From Rhizomys pruinosus (lineage: Eukaryota > Chordata > Mammalia > Rodentia > Spalacidae), in assembly GCA_009823505.1 (NCBI GenBank), contig VZQC01001067.1:261075-325074 (forward strand): a DNA stretch of 64,000 bases, written 5' to 3'. Made by a program: the position numbers and the translations under genes. The notes below the pieces were generated by a model. The model did no database searches. It was not told where the DNA came from and worked only from the letters and a program-made list of their open reading frames with translations. Shown piece by piece: positions 1-10,811 of the stretch (its first letter is position 1; the number at the start of each line of letters is the position of its first letter).

Positions 1-79
1 CATATGCATGAAGAAGAGAGAGCAAGTTAAATGTAGAACAAGGCTGTAAATCTCGAAGTGCCCTCAGAAATATGCTTCC

Positions 80-198
80 TCCTACAAGGGCACACCGAAT
101 AGAGCCACCACAGTCTTTCCCTAACAGCAGCACCAATTGACCAAGTGTTCAAATACTTGGAGACTATGGGGACACTCTAATTCAAACCACTACAATCA
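80..198 (-). mobile_element. MaLR-like LTR fragment
   Basis: The stretch ends in the sequence TTCAAACCACTACAATC. This is the complement of the start of the LTRs at 59566 and 61629 (TGTGGTGGTTTGAATGAG type). The phrase about an exact position, TTCAAATACTTGGAGACTATGG, also matches those LTRs in reverse, and only the 5' part of the LTR is present. The family name is inferred from the paired LTRs and internal region near 60 kb. It has decayed too far to give boundaries to the base. Confidence 0.55.
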
Positions 199-708
199 CA
201 GTGAGACAGCTAAAAGTTTTGGGAGGGTCCCTGTGTCCCTTTGAAAGGCACATACCCAATGCCATAATTCCCTCCACTAGTTTCCTCACTAAGGTTCTGA
301 AACTTGTTAATAGTGCCAAAAAGCTGGAGAATAAGCCTTTAACATATGCCTTTGTGAATACTTATGATCCACACTTTACAAGAACTACCTTTTGAGTACT
401 CAGATCTCTAGTTACAACAGTAACCCATGAAAATGGTGATGAAATTCAACTGTTGTATGGATTCTAGAATTCAGTTTTCATTCTCAGAGGTTAAGGCATC
501 TGTCAAGATAGAAGACATGACTCTGCCAGGAGAGTTTGGTCTTGGAGTTGAGTGCTGCTGCTTTTGACAAGGAAGCTCCTGGACTGAAGCTAACTCTGCC
601 TTAACTAGAGAATCAGACAATTAGGCTTTTAACAAATCTTCAATTAATGATGATTTTTAAATTCATTCTGTAAAAACTTGCTTTCTTTTTTTTTAATACT
701 GCTGTTTT
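199..708. other. No gene seen; AT-rich spacer
   Basis: I see no repeat I can name and no supported gene. A 64-codon frame at 201-395 has no recognisable domain and no splice or ribosome context. It is what one expects by chance in a stretch this long. Confidence 0.6.
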
Positions 709-930
709 TTTAATTTTTTATTAAATTTTTATGTGTATGAATGTACTGTCTTCATGTAGGTCTGTTCACCCAATGTCCTGCAATGCCACAGAGGTCAGAA
801 GAGGGCATCGGATTCCCCTGGGACTGGAGTCAAAGACGGTTCTCAGCTGCCATGTGGGTGCTGAGGATAGAACCCGGGTCCTCTGCAAGAGAAATCGGCG
901 CTCTTAACTGCTAGGCCATCTCTCCAGCCC
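709..930 (-). mobile_element. B2-type SINE
   Basis: Read on the minus strand, it starts with GGGGCTGGAGAGATGGCCTA, the tRNA-derived B2 head. It then has a pol III A box, a B box (GGGTTCTATCC, decayed), the GACCTCTGTGGCATTGCAGG body and an A-rich tail. It carries only one copy of the internal CTGGAACTGGAGTT-type block, where most copies in this window carry two. That suggests an older subfamily. SINE RNA is copied by the L1 machinery. Confidence 0.9.
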
Positions 931-949
931 CCCAAAAACTTGCATATTG

Positions 950-1095
950 GTATTTTCCAGACAGGGTATCCCTGTAGCCCCAGCTGTCCTGGAACTCACT
1001 CTGTAGACCAGGCTGGCCTTGAACTCACAAAGATTCGCCTGCCTCTGCCTCCCAAGTGCTAGGATTAAAGGTGTGTGCCACTACTCCCAGCACTT
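950..1095 (-). mobile_element. B1 SINE
   Basis: On the + strand the complement of a 7SL-derived B1 is read: CTGTAGCCCCAGCTGTCCTG, then CTGTAGACCAGGCTGGCC, then TGCCTCTGCCTCCCAAGTGC and the GGATTAAAGGTGTGTGCC end. It lies just beyond the B2 SINE in the same orientation. It is nearly full length, with moderate decay. Confidence 0.93.
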
Positions 1096-1429
1096 TCTTA
1101 TATTTTAATTCATAATAATAAACTTAACTTGAATCCCTGGGGGTTCCAGGCCCAGTCCTCTCTCCCATTGAATGACAGCAAGAGTGTCACAAAAGACACG
1201 GTAGGTCAGGTCCTGGGAAATTTGCCTTTTAGTGTAAGATCCCTTTAAGCAAGCCTCACGAAAGTCCTGTATAACTTTTTTTTTATATTTTAATGAAATT
1301 TATTGATGGCATTCAGTTAGGAAAAAGATTAAATAATTGTGCCGACATTAACATGGTTTTAAATTTGTATCTAGCTTAAATGGCAGATATAATAACAATA
1401 AAACATAATTTTAGTGGAAGTGAATGTAG
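1096..1429. other. No gene seen
   Basis: AT-rich sequence with no named repeat. The stretch from 1271 to 1310, with a T-run then AATGAAATTTATTGATGGC, could be the reversed A-rich 3' end of a type B/C retroposon, but I cannot show this. Confidence 0.4.
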
Positions 1430-1600
1430 TTTTTTTTTTCAGTTCTTTTGTTGTTCTCTCCAACTTGTATTGCTACAATATATATACATAGTTATATATT
1501 TATATATGTGTATATATAAATATATAAATACATACATACATACACATATCACTTGAATTGGTGGACTTTTGTAAAGTCTCTTTATTCTATGCCAAAATCT
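1430..1600 (-). mobile_element. Type B retroposon fragment with internal TA-rich tract
   Basis: The sequence AGTTCTTTTGTTGTTCTCTC at 1441 and the following CCAACTTGTATTGCTAC match type B copies at 7641 and 52384. Next come a TA/CA-rich tract and then the CACTTGAATTGGTGGAC phrase, which matches 7734. The G-rich 3' end is missing or too decayed to see. The family is not one I can name; see the type B copy at 62880-63505 for the fullest structure. Confidence 0.65.
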
Positions 1601-2521
1601 GCATGCCAAAAATCTCTCTACAGAACATCTCTTTATTGGAAGTAGCTTTTGGGCAAAATCTCCCCTTATCATCTTTGTTGTTAGCTTAAATGGGGAGAGA
1701 CACATGGCTCTCAGAAAGCGTGTGAAAAGGACTAGGTTTTTAAGGGATGTGCTTCATGGAAAGGAGATAAGGGGAGAGAAAATTCCAAGATATTAGACTT
1801 AGGTGAATTAACAAACTTGGGGGAGACACTTAACCATTAAGAGCATGCACAAAGGAAGACAGTCCAGAAATAGCATGATGTACTCAAATTCTAATCTAAG
1901 GTATACGCGAAATAAGAGAAAAGCACTAACTAGGAGGAGAAATAGATATTTTCAAATGGAGACTCTCTGAGGATGGTTTTCCCACGGAACCAAGGAATTC
2001 AGGGCTTAGCAGCTGCACCCCCTCTGGTTTTCCAGTGACAGGAATGTAAATGAGCTCTGTTTTAGTAAGCCATTTCCCTGCCTGGGCTGAGTTACTAGCC
2101 CAGAAACTCATGAATTCTGTATTATTTAATTTGGGCTACAGCAGGAATCCATATAGTTGCAGAGGACAACGGAGAAATTATGGAAGCCAAATGATGCAGT
2201 GGGAGCACAAAGATCACATGATACTATGGGCAGATGGGGTGGGGTGTTCCCCTGAGTACAGTATGAAAGGACTCAAGAGTAACGGGCACATAACCCAACA
2301 TTACAGAGCTGTCCACAGTCAGCAATGATGATCTGGTTGGTTGGTCTTGCCGTCCAGGGCCCAGTGTTAATGGCTTCTTTAACCTTCTCAAGACCATGTG
2401 GTTTTCATCCAACCTCCACATCATGGCAGGGCAGACAAAAACCTGGGAGCAATTTGTCCTTTTTTTTTTTTTACAATGGATTACAATGGACAACATACCA
2501 GGAACTGTATGCTTCAGGATG
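1601..2521. other. No gene seen; single-copy-like DNA
   Basis: No repeat family recognised. Overlapping frames of 61-92 codons on both strands (1926-2496) have no domain-like composition and contradict one another, so none is called. Confidence 0.55.
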
Positions 2522-2538
2522 AAATAATGATCCTCAGA

Positions 2539-2783
2539 GCAGGAGAGATGGCTCAGCAGTTAAGAGAGCCAACTGTTCTTGCAGAGGACCCATGTTCTAT
2601 TCCTGGGTGGCGGTTAAGAACTGTCTTTAAGCCTAGCACTCCGGAGGCAGAGGCAGGCGGATCTCTCTGAGCTCAAGGCCAGCCTAGACTACAGAGTGAG
2701 TTGCAGGCCAGCTGGGGCTGTAGGGAGACCCTGTCTCAAAAACAAAACAAAACAAAACAAACACAAACAACAACAACAAAACC
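2539..2783 (+). mobile_element. Chimeric SINE: B2 head joined to B1 body
   Basis: A B2-type tRNA-derived head (GGAGAGATGGCTCAGCAGTT, 2542 on) runs to about 2627. It passes directly into a B1 lacking its first 20 or so bases (TTTAAGCCTAGCACTCCGGA to CTGTCTCAAA), then a (CAAAA)n-type tail. The 17-base sequence AAATAATGATCCTCAGA occurs immediately before (2522-2538) and after (2784-2800) the whole composite. No repeat separates the B2 and B1 parts. One pair of target-site duplications for the whole means the fused RNA was inserted in a single event. The B2 A box is kept but part of the B box region is lost, so further activity is doubtful. Confidence 0.8.
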
Positions 2784-2800
2784 AAATAATGATCCTCAGA

Positions 2801-4723
2801 TTTTCCAAGTAGATAGGTTTGCCCCCAATGCCATTATGATATGTGGTGTTTCCACCCTGTCATAGGAATCCTGGAATAATTCTGTGAAAGAATCAACTCT
2901 TACAATCAAATCCTTTATCTATGAAGTTCAGAGCATGGAGACTTTCTGGTGTTTGGAATATTGTCTCCTAACAGCTCCACCAGGACAGCCCAAGGGTTTG
3001 CCATAAACCACTTACAATGTGGAAGAAAACAGTGGAGCTGACATGGCTGACAGTGTAGAGTGCAGGGTATAGTGGTGTCCAGAAACCTAAACATAAAAAA
3101 TGATATTTATTTCGTTCCTGACTATTGTTGATATAAACCTTTCATACTGCCCTATTGTTAATACTATAGCACATTATGTCTGTATATTGTCTATGCTTTT
3201 CATGTTAAATAGTATTTTTCATGTTCTATTTAAAAAAATTTCCAGTTGTTAGAAACTATCTGTTCAAATGATCTTTCATTTTTAAGCTTTATTTAACATT
3301 TTTTGCACCCAGATTTCTTATGAACACCATAGATGAATTTCATTCATTGGCTTTATTTACTTAAGTTTTTTTTTAATTTCTATTTAATATTTATTTACAT
3401 TTTCTGTGTATGTATCAGAGTGGGTATGTGATATTTGTGGAATTTATATAGCTGTATGCAAATGTAATTTCTTTATGACAAAGCAAAAACACATTTTTAT
3501 GAGAATTTAATATATTCATGTGTATTGCAACTGTCTGACATGCTTTAGTTCCTATTTTAACTTTTTTTTTGGCATTTTATTTCATAGTACTTTGCTTACC
3601 TTTGTTGTCATAAGCATGAGTTCAGAATAATTCCAATTTACCCTTATTAATTTGGAAATTGTGCACTATTTTTCTAATCTATATATGAATATAGAGCTAT
3701 AGACGATGTCTGAAAGAAACCTTAGATACTTAAATCTTATATGGCATCAGGAGCCAAAGCATTTCCCTTGGCAGTCTGCTCCTTTCTTCCATGTTCCTCC
3801 TAGTCAGGCTTCTAAAGCTTGTAACTTCCTCACTTCTCCCATTCACACAGGTCCCTGAGATAGGGTGCAGTCTTTAATCTCCAGCATGTGTCTTATACTT
3901 CCTTTAACCATCTAACCATCTAAGGGTTGTCTTTGGATCTTTTCTTGAATCATTCCCTCAATAGAGTTACTGGAGTGTTACATTCTCTGAAATACTTATT
4001 GGCAACCACAAATATTTTCTTTTATCTTGACAAGTAACTAGTATCTGAGAGGATTATAGCTATGTCAGCTGCTTCTCTTTGTGGTCTGTAGATATTATTC
4101 CATCCAATTCTTTGCAGTGTTAAAATGAGAAACCACATATCAGTTCAATTTCTTTTCATTTATAGAGAACGTTTTCATCATAGTGTGGAAAATTGTAACT
4201 TTTTTCTTTTTCCTTAGAGTTAAGAATTATTCTAGGCGAATGTCTAGTATTGGTCTTCTATAATCCATCTTATCTTAAATATGAAGACATTCTTATAACA
4301 ACAGACACAAATAGCTCAGAGAAATTGTTGTCTATTTAGTTATATGCACATTAAAACACATGAGAGAATATTAGATGTATTTTGACAAACTTACGGGATT
4401 CCAATTCAATGCATGATGGACACCATGATTTCTTTTGTACTTCATATAATTCAAGAGTTAGCTTAAAATAATAATTACATTAAATAGTTTTGCTCCACAT
4501 CTAAAAACTCTTGTTTAAATTATTTGCTTACTGTTCTCTGCTTTTCCTAATACTTTCCTCCAGCTGTTATATGTTTCTCTTTTAATTTTATGTTTGTCCT
4601 ATGTTATTCCTCATATAGAACACTGTCCTCTGTGCAAAATAACCACCATTTTTATTAGATCATCTATGCCTGCTTGCAAATGTCCAACATGATTCAGCTA
4701 GCTTGTTGTTGACATTCCTTCAT
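2801..4723. other. 1.9 kb AT-rich spacer without visible genes
   Basis: No gene, no named repeat and no long frame seen. There are several T-runs and AT-rich blocks. This is the longest repeat-poor stretch in the first 10 kb. Confidence 0.55.
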
Positions 4724-4738
4724 AAAAGAGGTGTTCAG

Positions 4739-4983
4739 GGGCTGGAGAGATGGCCTAGCGGTTAAGAGCGCCGACCACTCTTACAGAGGACCTGGTTTCA
4801 ATCCCCAGCACCCACATGGTGGCCGAGAACCGTCTGAAACTCTAATTCCAGGAGAACTCCAGTTCCAGGGGAATCTGACACCCTCTTCTGACCTCCAAGG
4901 CATTGCACGACACGGGTGCACACACTTGCATGCAGACAGTATATTCATACACATACAGAAATAAATAAAATAAAATAATTTTA
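4739..4983 (+). mobile_element. B2-type SINE, two-block subfamily
   Basis: Begins GGGCTGGAGAGATGGCCTAG with A box GCGGTTAAGAGC and a B-box-like GGTTTCAATCC. It has two tandem blocks (AATTCCAGGAGAACTCCAG then TTCCAGGGG), the CATTGCACGACACGGGTGC body, the GCAGACAGTATATTCATACAC end and an AATAAAATAAAATAA tail. The flanking direct repeat AAAAGAGG..TTCAG (4724-4738 and 4984-4998, 13 of 15 identical) is its target-site duplication. It is a typical full-length copy. Confidence 0.93.
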
Positions 4984-5281
4984 AAAAGAGGCATTCAGAG
5001 GATTATTGGAAGTTACCTCCCAAGCCATCTGTATGCTGTTCTTCACTCACTGCACTTGATATGAAGTCTCTGGAGGTCTTAGACTATATAACTGGAGGGG
5101 GGGGTCATTGAATGGAATGGGGAAGGTCTATCTATATAGCTTTGAGAGACAGTCATCTAAACTGGTTGCAGAATTTCCAGTACAGATTTAGGGTCACCCA
5201 TGCACTTGCCAGTATATGCTCACCAATGCTATGTAAAAGCAAACCCAGTAACTTCTTTAATTTCTCAGGATTAACATTTTA

Positions 5282-6402
5282 TTTTTTATTTATTTATTTT
5301 ATTTTATTTTTATTTTTTTTTATTGGTGCTTTGTACATTTCATACATCATTTTCCAATTCAGATCAGGCATATTTCCCTTTCCCTTCCCCCCTACCCCCA
5401 CCCCATCCCGGATCATGCATTTTGGCATAACTGCCCTGCATCTTTCTCTCAATTTTTTTTTCATTTTTTTAGCTATAAGTGATGATCCATGAGTACAAGC
5501 ATCCTTCATATGAAACCAATTTACAGGCTGTTGTGCCCAAACCCCCACAGCCCCACCATCCGGCAGGGGGTGAGGGGTTGTATGTTCAATCAAGTTGATC
5601 AAATGAGTGTCCAGACTACATTGCTGTAGTTTCACCATTCACCCCAATCGCAGCCCTTACATTCTACCACGCCCCCTCTTCCGCAGATTGTTCCCTAGGC
5701 TTAGGCACAGGTGGATGAGAAGCAAACATTCACTTTCTCTGGAGCTGTGTCTTGGACTCTGGTCAATTCTGGCTGTATCCTTTCATGGGCTGACAGTTTC
5801 CAGGAATAACCTTTAATCTACTACAATGGAGCTCTGACATCAGCAATGGATTATTCTACCAAGGAGATGTTGGCCAGGGGAGTCCAAGGCCCCACAAAAG
5901 GGAAAGGCTCCTTGCCCTCCAAATGGGATACCTGCCAAGAAAGTGAGGCGATAAGCCCAACATGGGAAAGATGTATTGAGACCACACATGCAAGTGTACA
6001 GATGGCCTCTGGAATACCAGAGAGTGTTACCAAAGGCCACTCAACCAATAAAGCAAATACGGGTCTCCCTGAGTCAAGCAAGACTCCATCGTCAGCACCA
6101 GCTACACCCCGCCTGCCTGGAAATACTGTGCAGCAGAGGCAGCCATATGCCTGTATATCCCAAACCTAATTGGCTATTGGCTCTCTCCTTGGAGGAATAA
6201 CCCATGGCTGATGCCACAAGCTTACAGCCTCTACAGGTTAGGAGATGTTATAAGCCACAGTAAGACCCTGTCATATTAAACAGGGAAAAAAATGTAATTC
6301 ATGGATTAACATATCATCCAAACATATGTGTCTATACCAAAGTAACCAACTATAACTATTAGTGTTCTTTAAATACCTATATATTTAAATACCTGTATAG
6401 CT
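5282..6402 (-). mobile_element. Type C retroposon, twin-primed (5' part inverted)
   Basis: A 15-base direct repeat, AGGATTAACATTTTA, bounds the insertion exactly (5267-5281 and 6403-6417). Bases 5282 to about 5815 are the type C 3' half on the minus strand: an A-rich tail (T-rich here), the purine tract (TTTCCCTTCCCCCCTACCCC) and up to CCAGGAATAACCTTT. From about 5828 the element's upstream half runs on the + strand (GAGCTCTGACATCAGCAATG onward), in the same order as the uninterrupted copy at 43629-44768. A 5' segment inverted against the 3' end inside one target-site duplication is the hallmark of twin priming during L1-driven insertion. No protein is evident, and the family is unrecognised. 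Confidence 0.85.
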
Positions 6403-6417
6403 AGGATTAACATTTTA

Positions 6418-6625
6418 AATCATTGGGCCATTACAGGGTTGTTTATAACTCCACAAAGGAAGAATTTTTGACAACAGACCTAGATATCTTTTGGTTTAGT
6501 TCCTATTTGTTGCTATAGAAAAGCTATACCAGTAACTTACTGTTATAAAACCAAATGACCATAATCTCTCATACATCTGGGGGCTAGGAATCTAAAATAA
6601 GTCTCACTGAGCAAAGGGAAGGTTT
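6418..6625. other. Short spacer
   Basis: No gene or named repeat seen between the retroposon and the LTR fragment. Confidence 0.5.
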
Positions 6626-6971
6626 ATTAGTTTCTTTTCTGTTGCCGTGATAAAGCATCTTGACCAAGGGAACTTATAGAAGGGAGAGTTTATTTGACTT
6701 ATGGCTCTGGAGGAATAAGAGTCCATCATGGTGGGGAGGCATGGTGGCAGAGGTGATGGGAGCAGAAAGCTCAGAGCTCATACCTTCAAGCATGCAGGAA
6801 GCAGAGGGACAAGGTAAAAATGGGCAATGAGACTATTAGCTCTCAAAGCCCACCCTGTATGAGTGATTCTTCCAGTAAGGCCACACCTCCTAAACCTCAA
6901 GTGTGTTATAGCTGGTGCTAGGGATTCAAACACTGGTAGCCTATGGGGATCTGCCTCACCCAAATAACACA
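6626..6971 (-). mobile_element. MaLR-type solo LTR
   Basis: On the + strand it reads TTTCTTTTCTGTTGCCGTGA, GTCCATCATGGTGGGGAGGC and GTAAGGCCACACCTCCTAAA. These are the complement, in order, of the LTR pair at 59566-59946 and 61629-61990. No internal region follows, so this is a solo LTR or a fragment. It is diverged. Confidence 0.65.
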
Positions 6972-6989
6972 GAAGGTGGTTTAGACTTC

Positions 6990-7190
6990 AAAATTTTAAC
7001 ATTGCAGCCTGATGTTGCTGTATACAATGTTCTTGATGAAGAACCAGTTACAAAACAAAAAATCACACAACATTGTCATAATATTGAAGTAGGTTTATTA
7101 TTCTTCAATGAGACATATTTTTGCTGTCTTTGGCTGCATGTGAACTATGGGCTGCAGGTTGCACTCATTTGATTTAGATGCAGCAAGGGT
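6990..7190. mobile_element. Possible old hAT-Charlie-like fragment
   Basis: The phrase TGGCTGCATGTGAACTATGG followed by GCTGCAGGTTGCACTC resembles the end of old mammalian hAT-type DNA transposons, whose ends often read 'the ... cccatgggctgcaggttgg'. No terminal inverted repeat or 8-base duplication was identified. The identification is from memory of the motif only. Confidence 0.3.
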
Positions 7191-7474
7191 CCTTGGTCAG
7201 GGCTGGATACTAGGTGACAGAATTCTTTATTTCTCTGCCCTACCCTCCCCTCTCCTACCCTTGACTGTCTCCTTTCTTCTTCTCAAACACCCTTCAGCTT
7301 CAACTTCAACTTTATATACGTGATTTCCTTTCTCATACTTAAAGTCTCCTTACCTTGAGGTACTGAGAATCCTATTCTTTGCTCCATGATCTGCAGTCTC
7401 TAACAAGAAATGCTGAGGCTGACATCCTGGCCTTGTGTATTGAGCAGGATAGAAATGTCCACTTTTTTACATCC
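7191..7474. other. Spacer
   Basis: No gene or named repeat seen; pyrimidine-rich around 7240-7300. Confidence 0.5.
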
Positions 7475-7812
7475 CTCTTTCTTTTTTATTTTTGTTGTTA
7501 TTAAACTTTTTCCATAAGTCATACATCATTTCTCAATCAAATCTAGAGTCACTTCCCTTTCCATGCCCCCCACCCCACCCAAATCCCTGCACTCTGCCAT
7601 ACATGTCCTGCATCTTTTTCTGAGTCTTTCCAGAGTTTATTTCCAGTTCTTTTGTTGTTGTCATTCTCTCCAACTTGTATTGCTTCAGTATATATACACA
7701 TATATGCATATATATATACATATATACACATATTACTTGAATTGGAGGACTATTTTTTCCTAAAAGATGTCATGTTTTCCTTAAGGAAGTGCTCGAAGGT
7801 TTTTCTTTGGCA
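7475..7812 (-). mobile_element. Type B retroposon 3' part with internal TA tract
   Basis: In minus orientation it starts at a T-rich stretch (the A-rich 3' end). It then passes the complement of the purine tract (CCATGCCCCCCACCCCACCC), CATCTTTTTCTGAGTC, TCTCCAACTTGTATTGC, a TATA-rich tract (7690-7735) and TTACTTGAATTGGAGGAC. It ends in the AAGGAAGTGCTCGAAGG region, which matches 50747-50765 in reverse. The order is the same as in the copies at 50235-52650 and 62880-63505. Confidence 0.8.
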
Positions 7813-8570
7813 AGAGCTAATGCAGCCTTTAAAGGCTCAGGCTCACAACCAAAAATACATCCCCCTTTCTACCCTGCTGTCTTCCTCAAAGGCCAAAAAC
7901 AAGACTTTTCCAGAGCAACTTCAGCTGCCACGTGCCACACTTTCAATACTGCAGGCCCTGGACTCAACTTCATACACATGACCAGGATGCCAGCCCCAGC
8001 ATTTCTTGTCAGAGCCTGCAGATCATGGAGCAAAGCATAGTTAGTAATGAGATGAAGATTTTTCAGAGAAAACAAATCCTACTAGTAGAACCATAAATTG
8101 GAAAGAGTGTCAAGAAAAAAAATAATTTATTTTCTGGAGTTGTTCCCAAATATGTTCTTAAATGGAATTTCATTAAAATTCCCATAGATAACTATACTTT
8201 GGGGAATATACTGGATAATTAGAGTATGGAGAAAATGATGCCACAGAGAAACAGCTAAATGACAGAATATTTTTTCTTGATAAACATGTTAAGTTAAGGG
8301 GCAGGAACAAACTATTGTGAATGTGAAAAGTGTTACTTGTTACTGATCAGCCTGTTCATGTAGAGTTGATTTTTAAGAGGATCTCTGATATGCTGTTACT
8401 CTTCTAGAATATTATTTCTAAATTGCAGTTTTATAAAGTGAGCATTATAGCTTGCATGCAGCAAATATGAGAACTAGAGTTTTCATGAATAATGCATTAA
8501 TAGTTGTTCTCTAAATGATGATATATACGTGGTGGTAAGGTTTCCTATAAAGAAAGGTGGTAAAAAAAAA
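7813..8570. other. No gene seen
   Basis: No named repeat. Two overlapping frames of 83 and 109 codons run out of the retroposon into this stretch and have no recognisable domain. They are not called. Confidence 0.55.
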
Positions 8571-8572
8571 AA

Positions 8573-8707
8573 AGAAGCCAGGCGTGGTGGCGCACGCCTT
8601 TAATCCTAGCACTCAGGAGGCAGATCTTTGTGAGTTCAAGGCCAGCCTGATCTACAGAGTGAGTTCCAGGACAGCTGGGGCTACAAGGAGACCAAAAAAA
8701 AAAAAAA
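8573..8707 (+). mobile_element. B1 SINE with internal deletion
   Basis: Starts AGAAGCCAGGCGTGGTGGCG, then CGCACGCCTTTAATCCTAGC, AGTTCAAGGCCAGCCTGATC and GACAGCTGGGGCTACAAGG, and ends in an A-run. About ten bases of the GAGGCAGAGGCAGGTGG segment and the CTGTCTC segment before the tail are missing. Confidence 0.93.
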
Positions 8708-8776
8708 GTGGTGTTCTTATGGATTGCTTTGTCTTGCCTTCAGTTTCATTTTCTTTCCTCTTTCATTGTTGATTCC

Positions 8777-8809
8777 CCCTTTCCTTCCTTCCTTCTTTCC
8801 TTCCTTCCC

Positions 8810-8844
<35 letters not shown>

Positions 8845-8847
8845 CTA
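8777..8847. repeat. (TTCC)n then (TTTA)n microsatellite
   Basis: A run of TTCC/TTTCC units grades into eleven or so uninterrupted ATTT units. It abuts an old B1-like element and may derive from its A-rich tail. Confidence 0.9.
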
Positions 8848-8970
8848 TAGCTATACAATGTCTCACTCCATAGCCTAGACTTGGCCTTGAGTTCATCCTG
8901 AAGCCCATGCCTTGGATTTGCAGCAATCCTCCTGCCTCTTCCTTACAAATGCTGGAATTTCAGACATGTG
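8848..8970 (-). mobile_element. Old B1-like SINE
   Basis: Reversed B1 pattern: AATGTCTCACTCCATAGCC, CTTGGCCTTGAGTTCATCC, CAATCCTCCTGCCTCTTCC, then AAATGCTGGAATTTCAGACA. It is strongly diverged, older than the other B1 copies here. Confidence 0.7.
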
Positions 8971-9504
8971 CGTCCATGGTAGGATCCTTAGGGGATTATA
9001 AAGTTCAGAATTCCAGAGTTTGACTATTATGATATTTAGTGTTATATTTCTGTTGGTCTGCTGCTCCATGGCCACTCAAACCTTTGGTCAAACCTACATC
9101 ACCTGTGTATCTAGATATGGTAAACATTTAAGTCAGTAGATTGAGTAAAGCAGACTTTCTCCCCCTGATACAGGTGGACTTCATCCAGTAGGTCATGGGC
9201 CTGTGGGGATAAGAAAAGCTGAGATAGATGTAAGTCCTGATCCCTGACTTCCTTGAGCTGGCATGCAAATCTTTCATGAATCAGACTGAAACTTCAGCTC
9301 TCGAGTCTCAGGCATGAATGATGCTTTTTGTATTGAAACCTGACTCATGTTCTCTGAGATCTGAGACTTTTCAGCTCAACAGAAATAATACTAATTTTCT
9401 CAAATAATACTAACACGTGCATGAATTCAATAGATAAGTTTGTATTCACATATTTTATTATATATTTCATATGTATATGCATATAAACTCCTTTATTCTG
9501 GTTC
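8971..9504. other. No gene seen
   Basis: Single-copy-like DNA with no recognised element and no frame worth calling. Confidence 0.5.
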
Positions 9505-9520
9505 TGCACTTTTCAAATTT

Positions 9521-9776
9521 TAATTTTTTTTTTAATTTTTTATTTATTTATTTATTTCTGTACGTGTATGAATGTATTGTCTGCATGCAAGTTTGTGCAC
9601 CCGTGACGTGCAATGACGCGGAGGTCAGAAGAGGGTGTCGGATTCCCCCGGAACTGGAGTTCTCCTGGAATTGGAGTTTCAGACGGCTCTTGGCCGCCAT
9701 GTGGGTGCTGGGGATCGAACCCGGGTCCTCTGCAAGAGCGTCGGTGCTCTTAACCGCTAGGCTATCTCTCCAGCCC
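9521..9776 (-). mobile_element. B2-type SINE with perfect target-site duplication
   Basis: The 16-base repeat TGCACTTTTCAAATTT flanks it (9505-9520 and 9777-9792). The minus strand reads the B2 head, A box GCGGTTAAGAGC, B box GGTTCGATCCC and two tandem 17-18 bp blocks, then a long A-rich tail. The intact promoter boxes and perfect duplication make it young. Confidence 0.95.
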
Positions 9777-9804
9777 TGCACTTTTCAAATTTATGGATGA
9801 CATA

Positions 9805-9995
9805 TGGAGCTGGAGAGATGACTCAGCAGTTAAGGGCACTGGCTGTTCTTGCAGAGGACCTGGGTTTGATTTCCAGCATTGACATGGCTGATAACCACTG
9901 TCTATAACTACAGTAATTGGGGATGAATTTTGACCTCCATGGGCATTGCATACCATGGGTGCTCTTGAACCCAAAATAAATAAAATAAAAAAATT
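9805..9995 (+). mobile_element. Older B2-type SINE
   Basis: Head GGAGCTGGAGAGATGACTCA, AGTTAAGGGCACTGGCTG, body with GGGCATTGCATACCATGGGT, tail AATAAATAAAATAAAAAAA. It has a single internal block, unlike its younger neighbours. It lies directly upstream of the L1 fragment, on the same strand. Confidence 0.85.
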
Positions 9996-10700
9996 TCACC
10001 AGAAGAAACCATCAACAGGTTCAGTAATGTGGCAGGACACAAAATTAACCTAGAAAAATTGGTAGTCTTCCTTTGTGCCAATAACAAGCAATTGGAGAAG
10101 GAATACAAGGAGACTTTTCCACTAACAATAGCCTCCAAATATAAAATATATAGGAACAAAATTGACCAAAACACTAAACGTCTCTACAATGAAAATTTTA
10201 AATCCCTCAAGAATGGGACTGAGGACTATACCAGAAGATGGAAGGAAACCCCCAACCCCATGCTCATGGATTGGAAGAACTGATATAGTAAAAATTACCA
10301 TCCTGCCCAGAGTAATATACATATTCAATGTAATCCCAATTAAAATCTCCACAACCTTCTTCACAGAGCTAGAAAAAAAAATCTTAAAGTTCATGTGGAA
10401 AAACAAAAGACCCCAAATTGCCAAAGCAACCCTGAGCAAAAAGAGAAATTAGAGGGGATTACCATTGCTAGACTTCAAACTATATTATAGGGCTATACTC
10501 ATAAAAACAGCCTGGTATTGGCACAAAAAAAGACCAGCAGATCAATGGAATAAAATTGAGGATCTGAACCTGAGCACATCCAATTTCAGCCACCTCATTT
10601 TCGACAAAGAGGACAAGAAGATTCTATGCATATATACACTCCACACATACACCACAATTACAACATCTGAAATCTATAACTATAGGTTAACTCCAAAATA
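9996..10700 (+). mobile_element. L1 ORF2 C-terminal fragment (pseudogene)
   Basis: The translation in shifting frames gives L1 ORF2-like runs: [20 protein letters not shown] at about 10082, then [16 protein letters not shown]. In other frames it resembles the [18 protein letters not shown] segment, followed by a DFKLYYRAILIKTAWYWHKK run at 10471. These belong to the part of ORF2 downstream of the reverse transcriptase core. At least two frameshifts and a stop at about 10450 break it. It has no tail or 3' UTR and stops near the next SINE. Confidence 0.92.
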
Positions 10701-10811
10701 TTTTAAGGGATTCATCTTTTAACAGTATAGTTGCATGCAAGGTAAAATGAAATATTATTTTACATGCCTAAATTACATAGCAAATTGATGTAAGTTTTCA
10801 AGTACTTTTTA

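Noticed and set aside
201..395. 64-codon frame near the left edge
   Set aside because: No recognisable domain, splice signals or second piece of evidence; length expected by chance.
4739..4983. tRNA-like A and B boxes, considered as tRNA genes (also in other B2 copies)
   Set aside because: They belong to B2 SINE heads. No cloverleaf with acceptor stem can be drawn, and the body and A-tail are SINE sequence.
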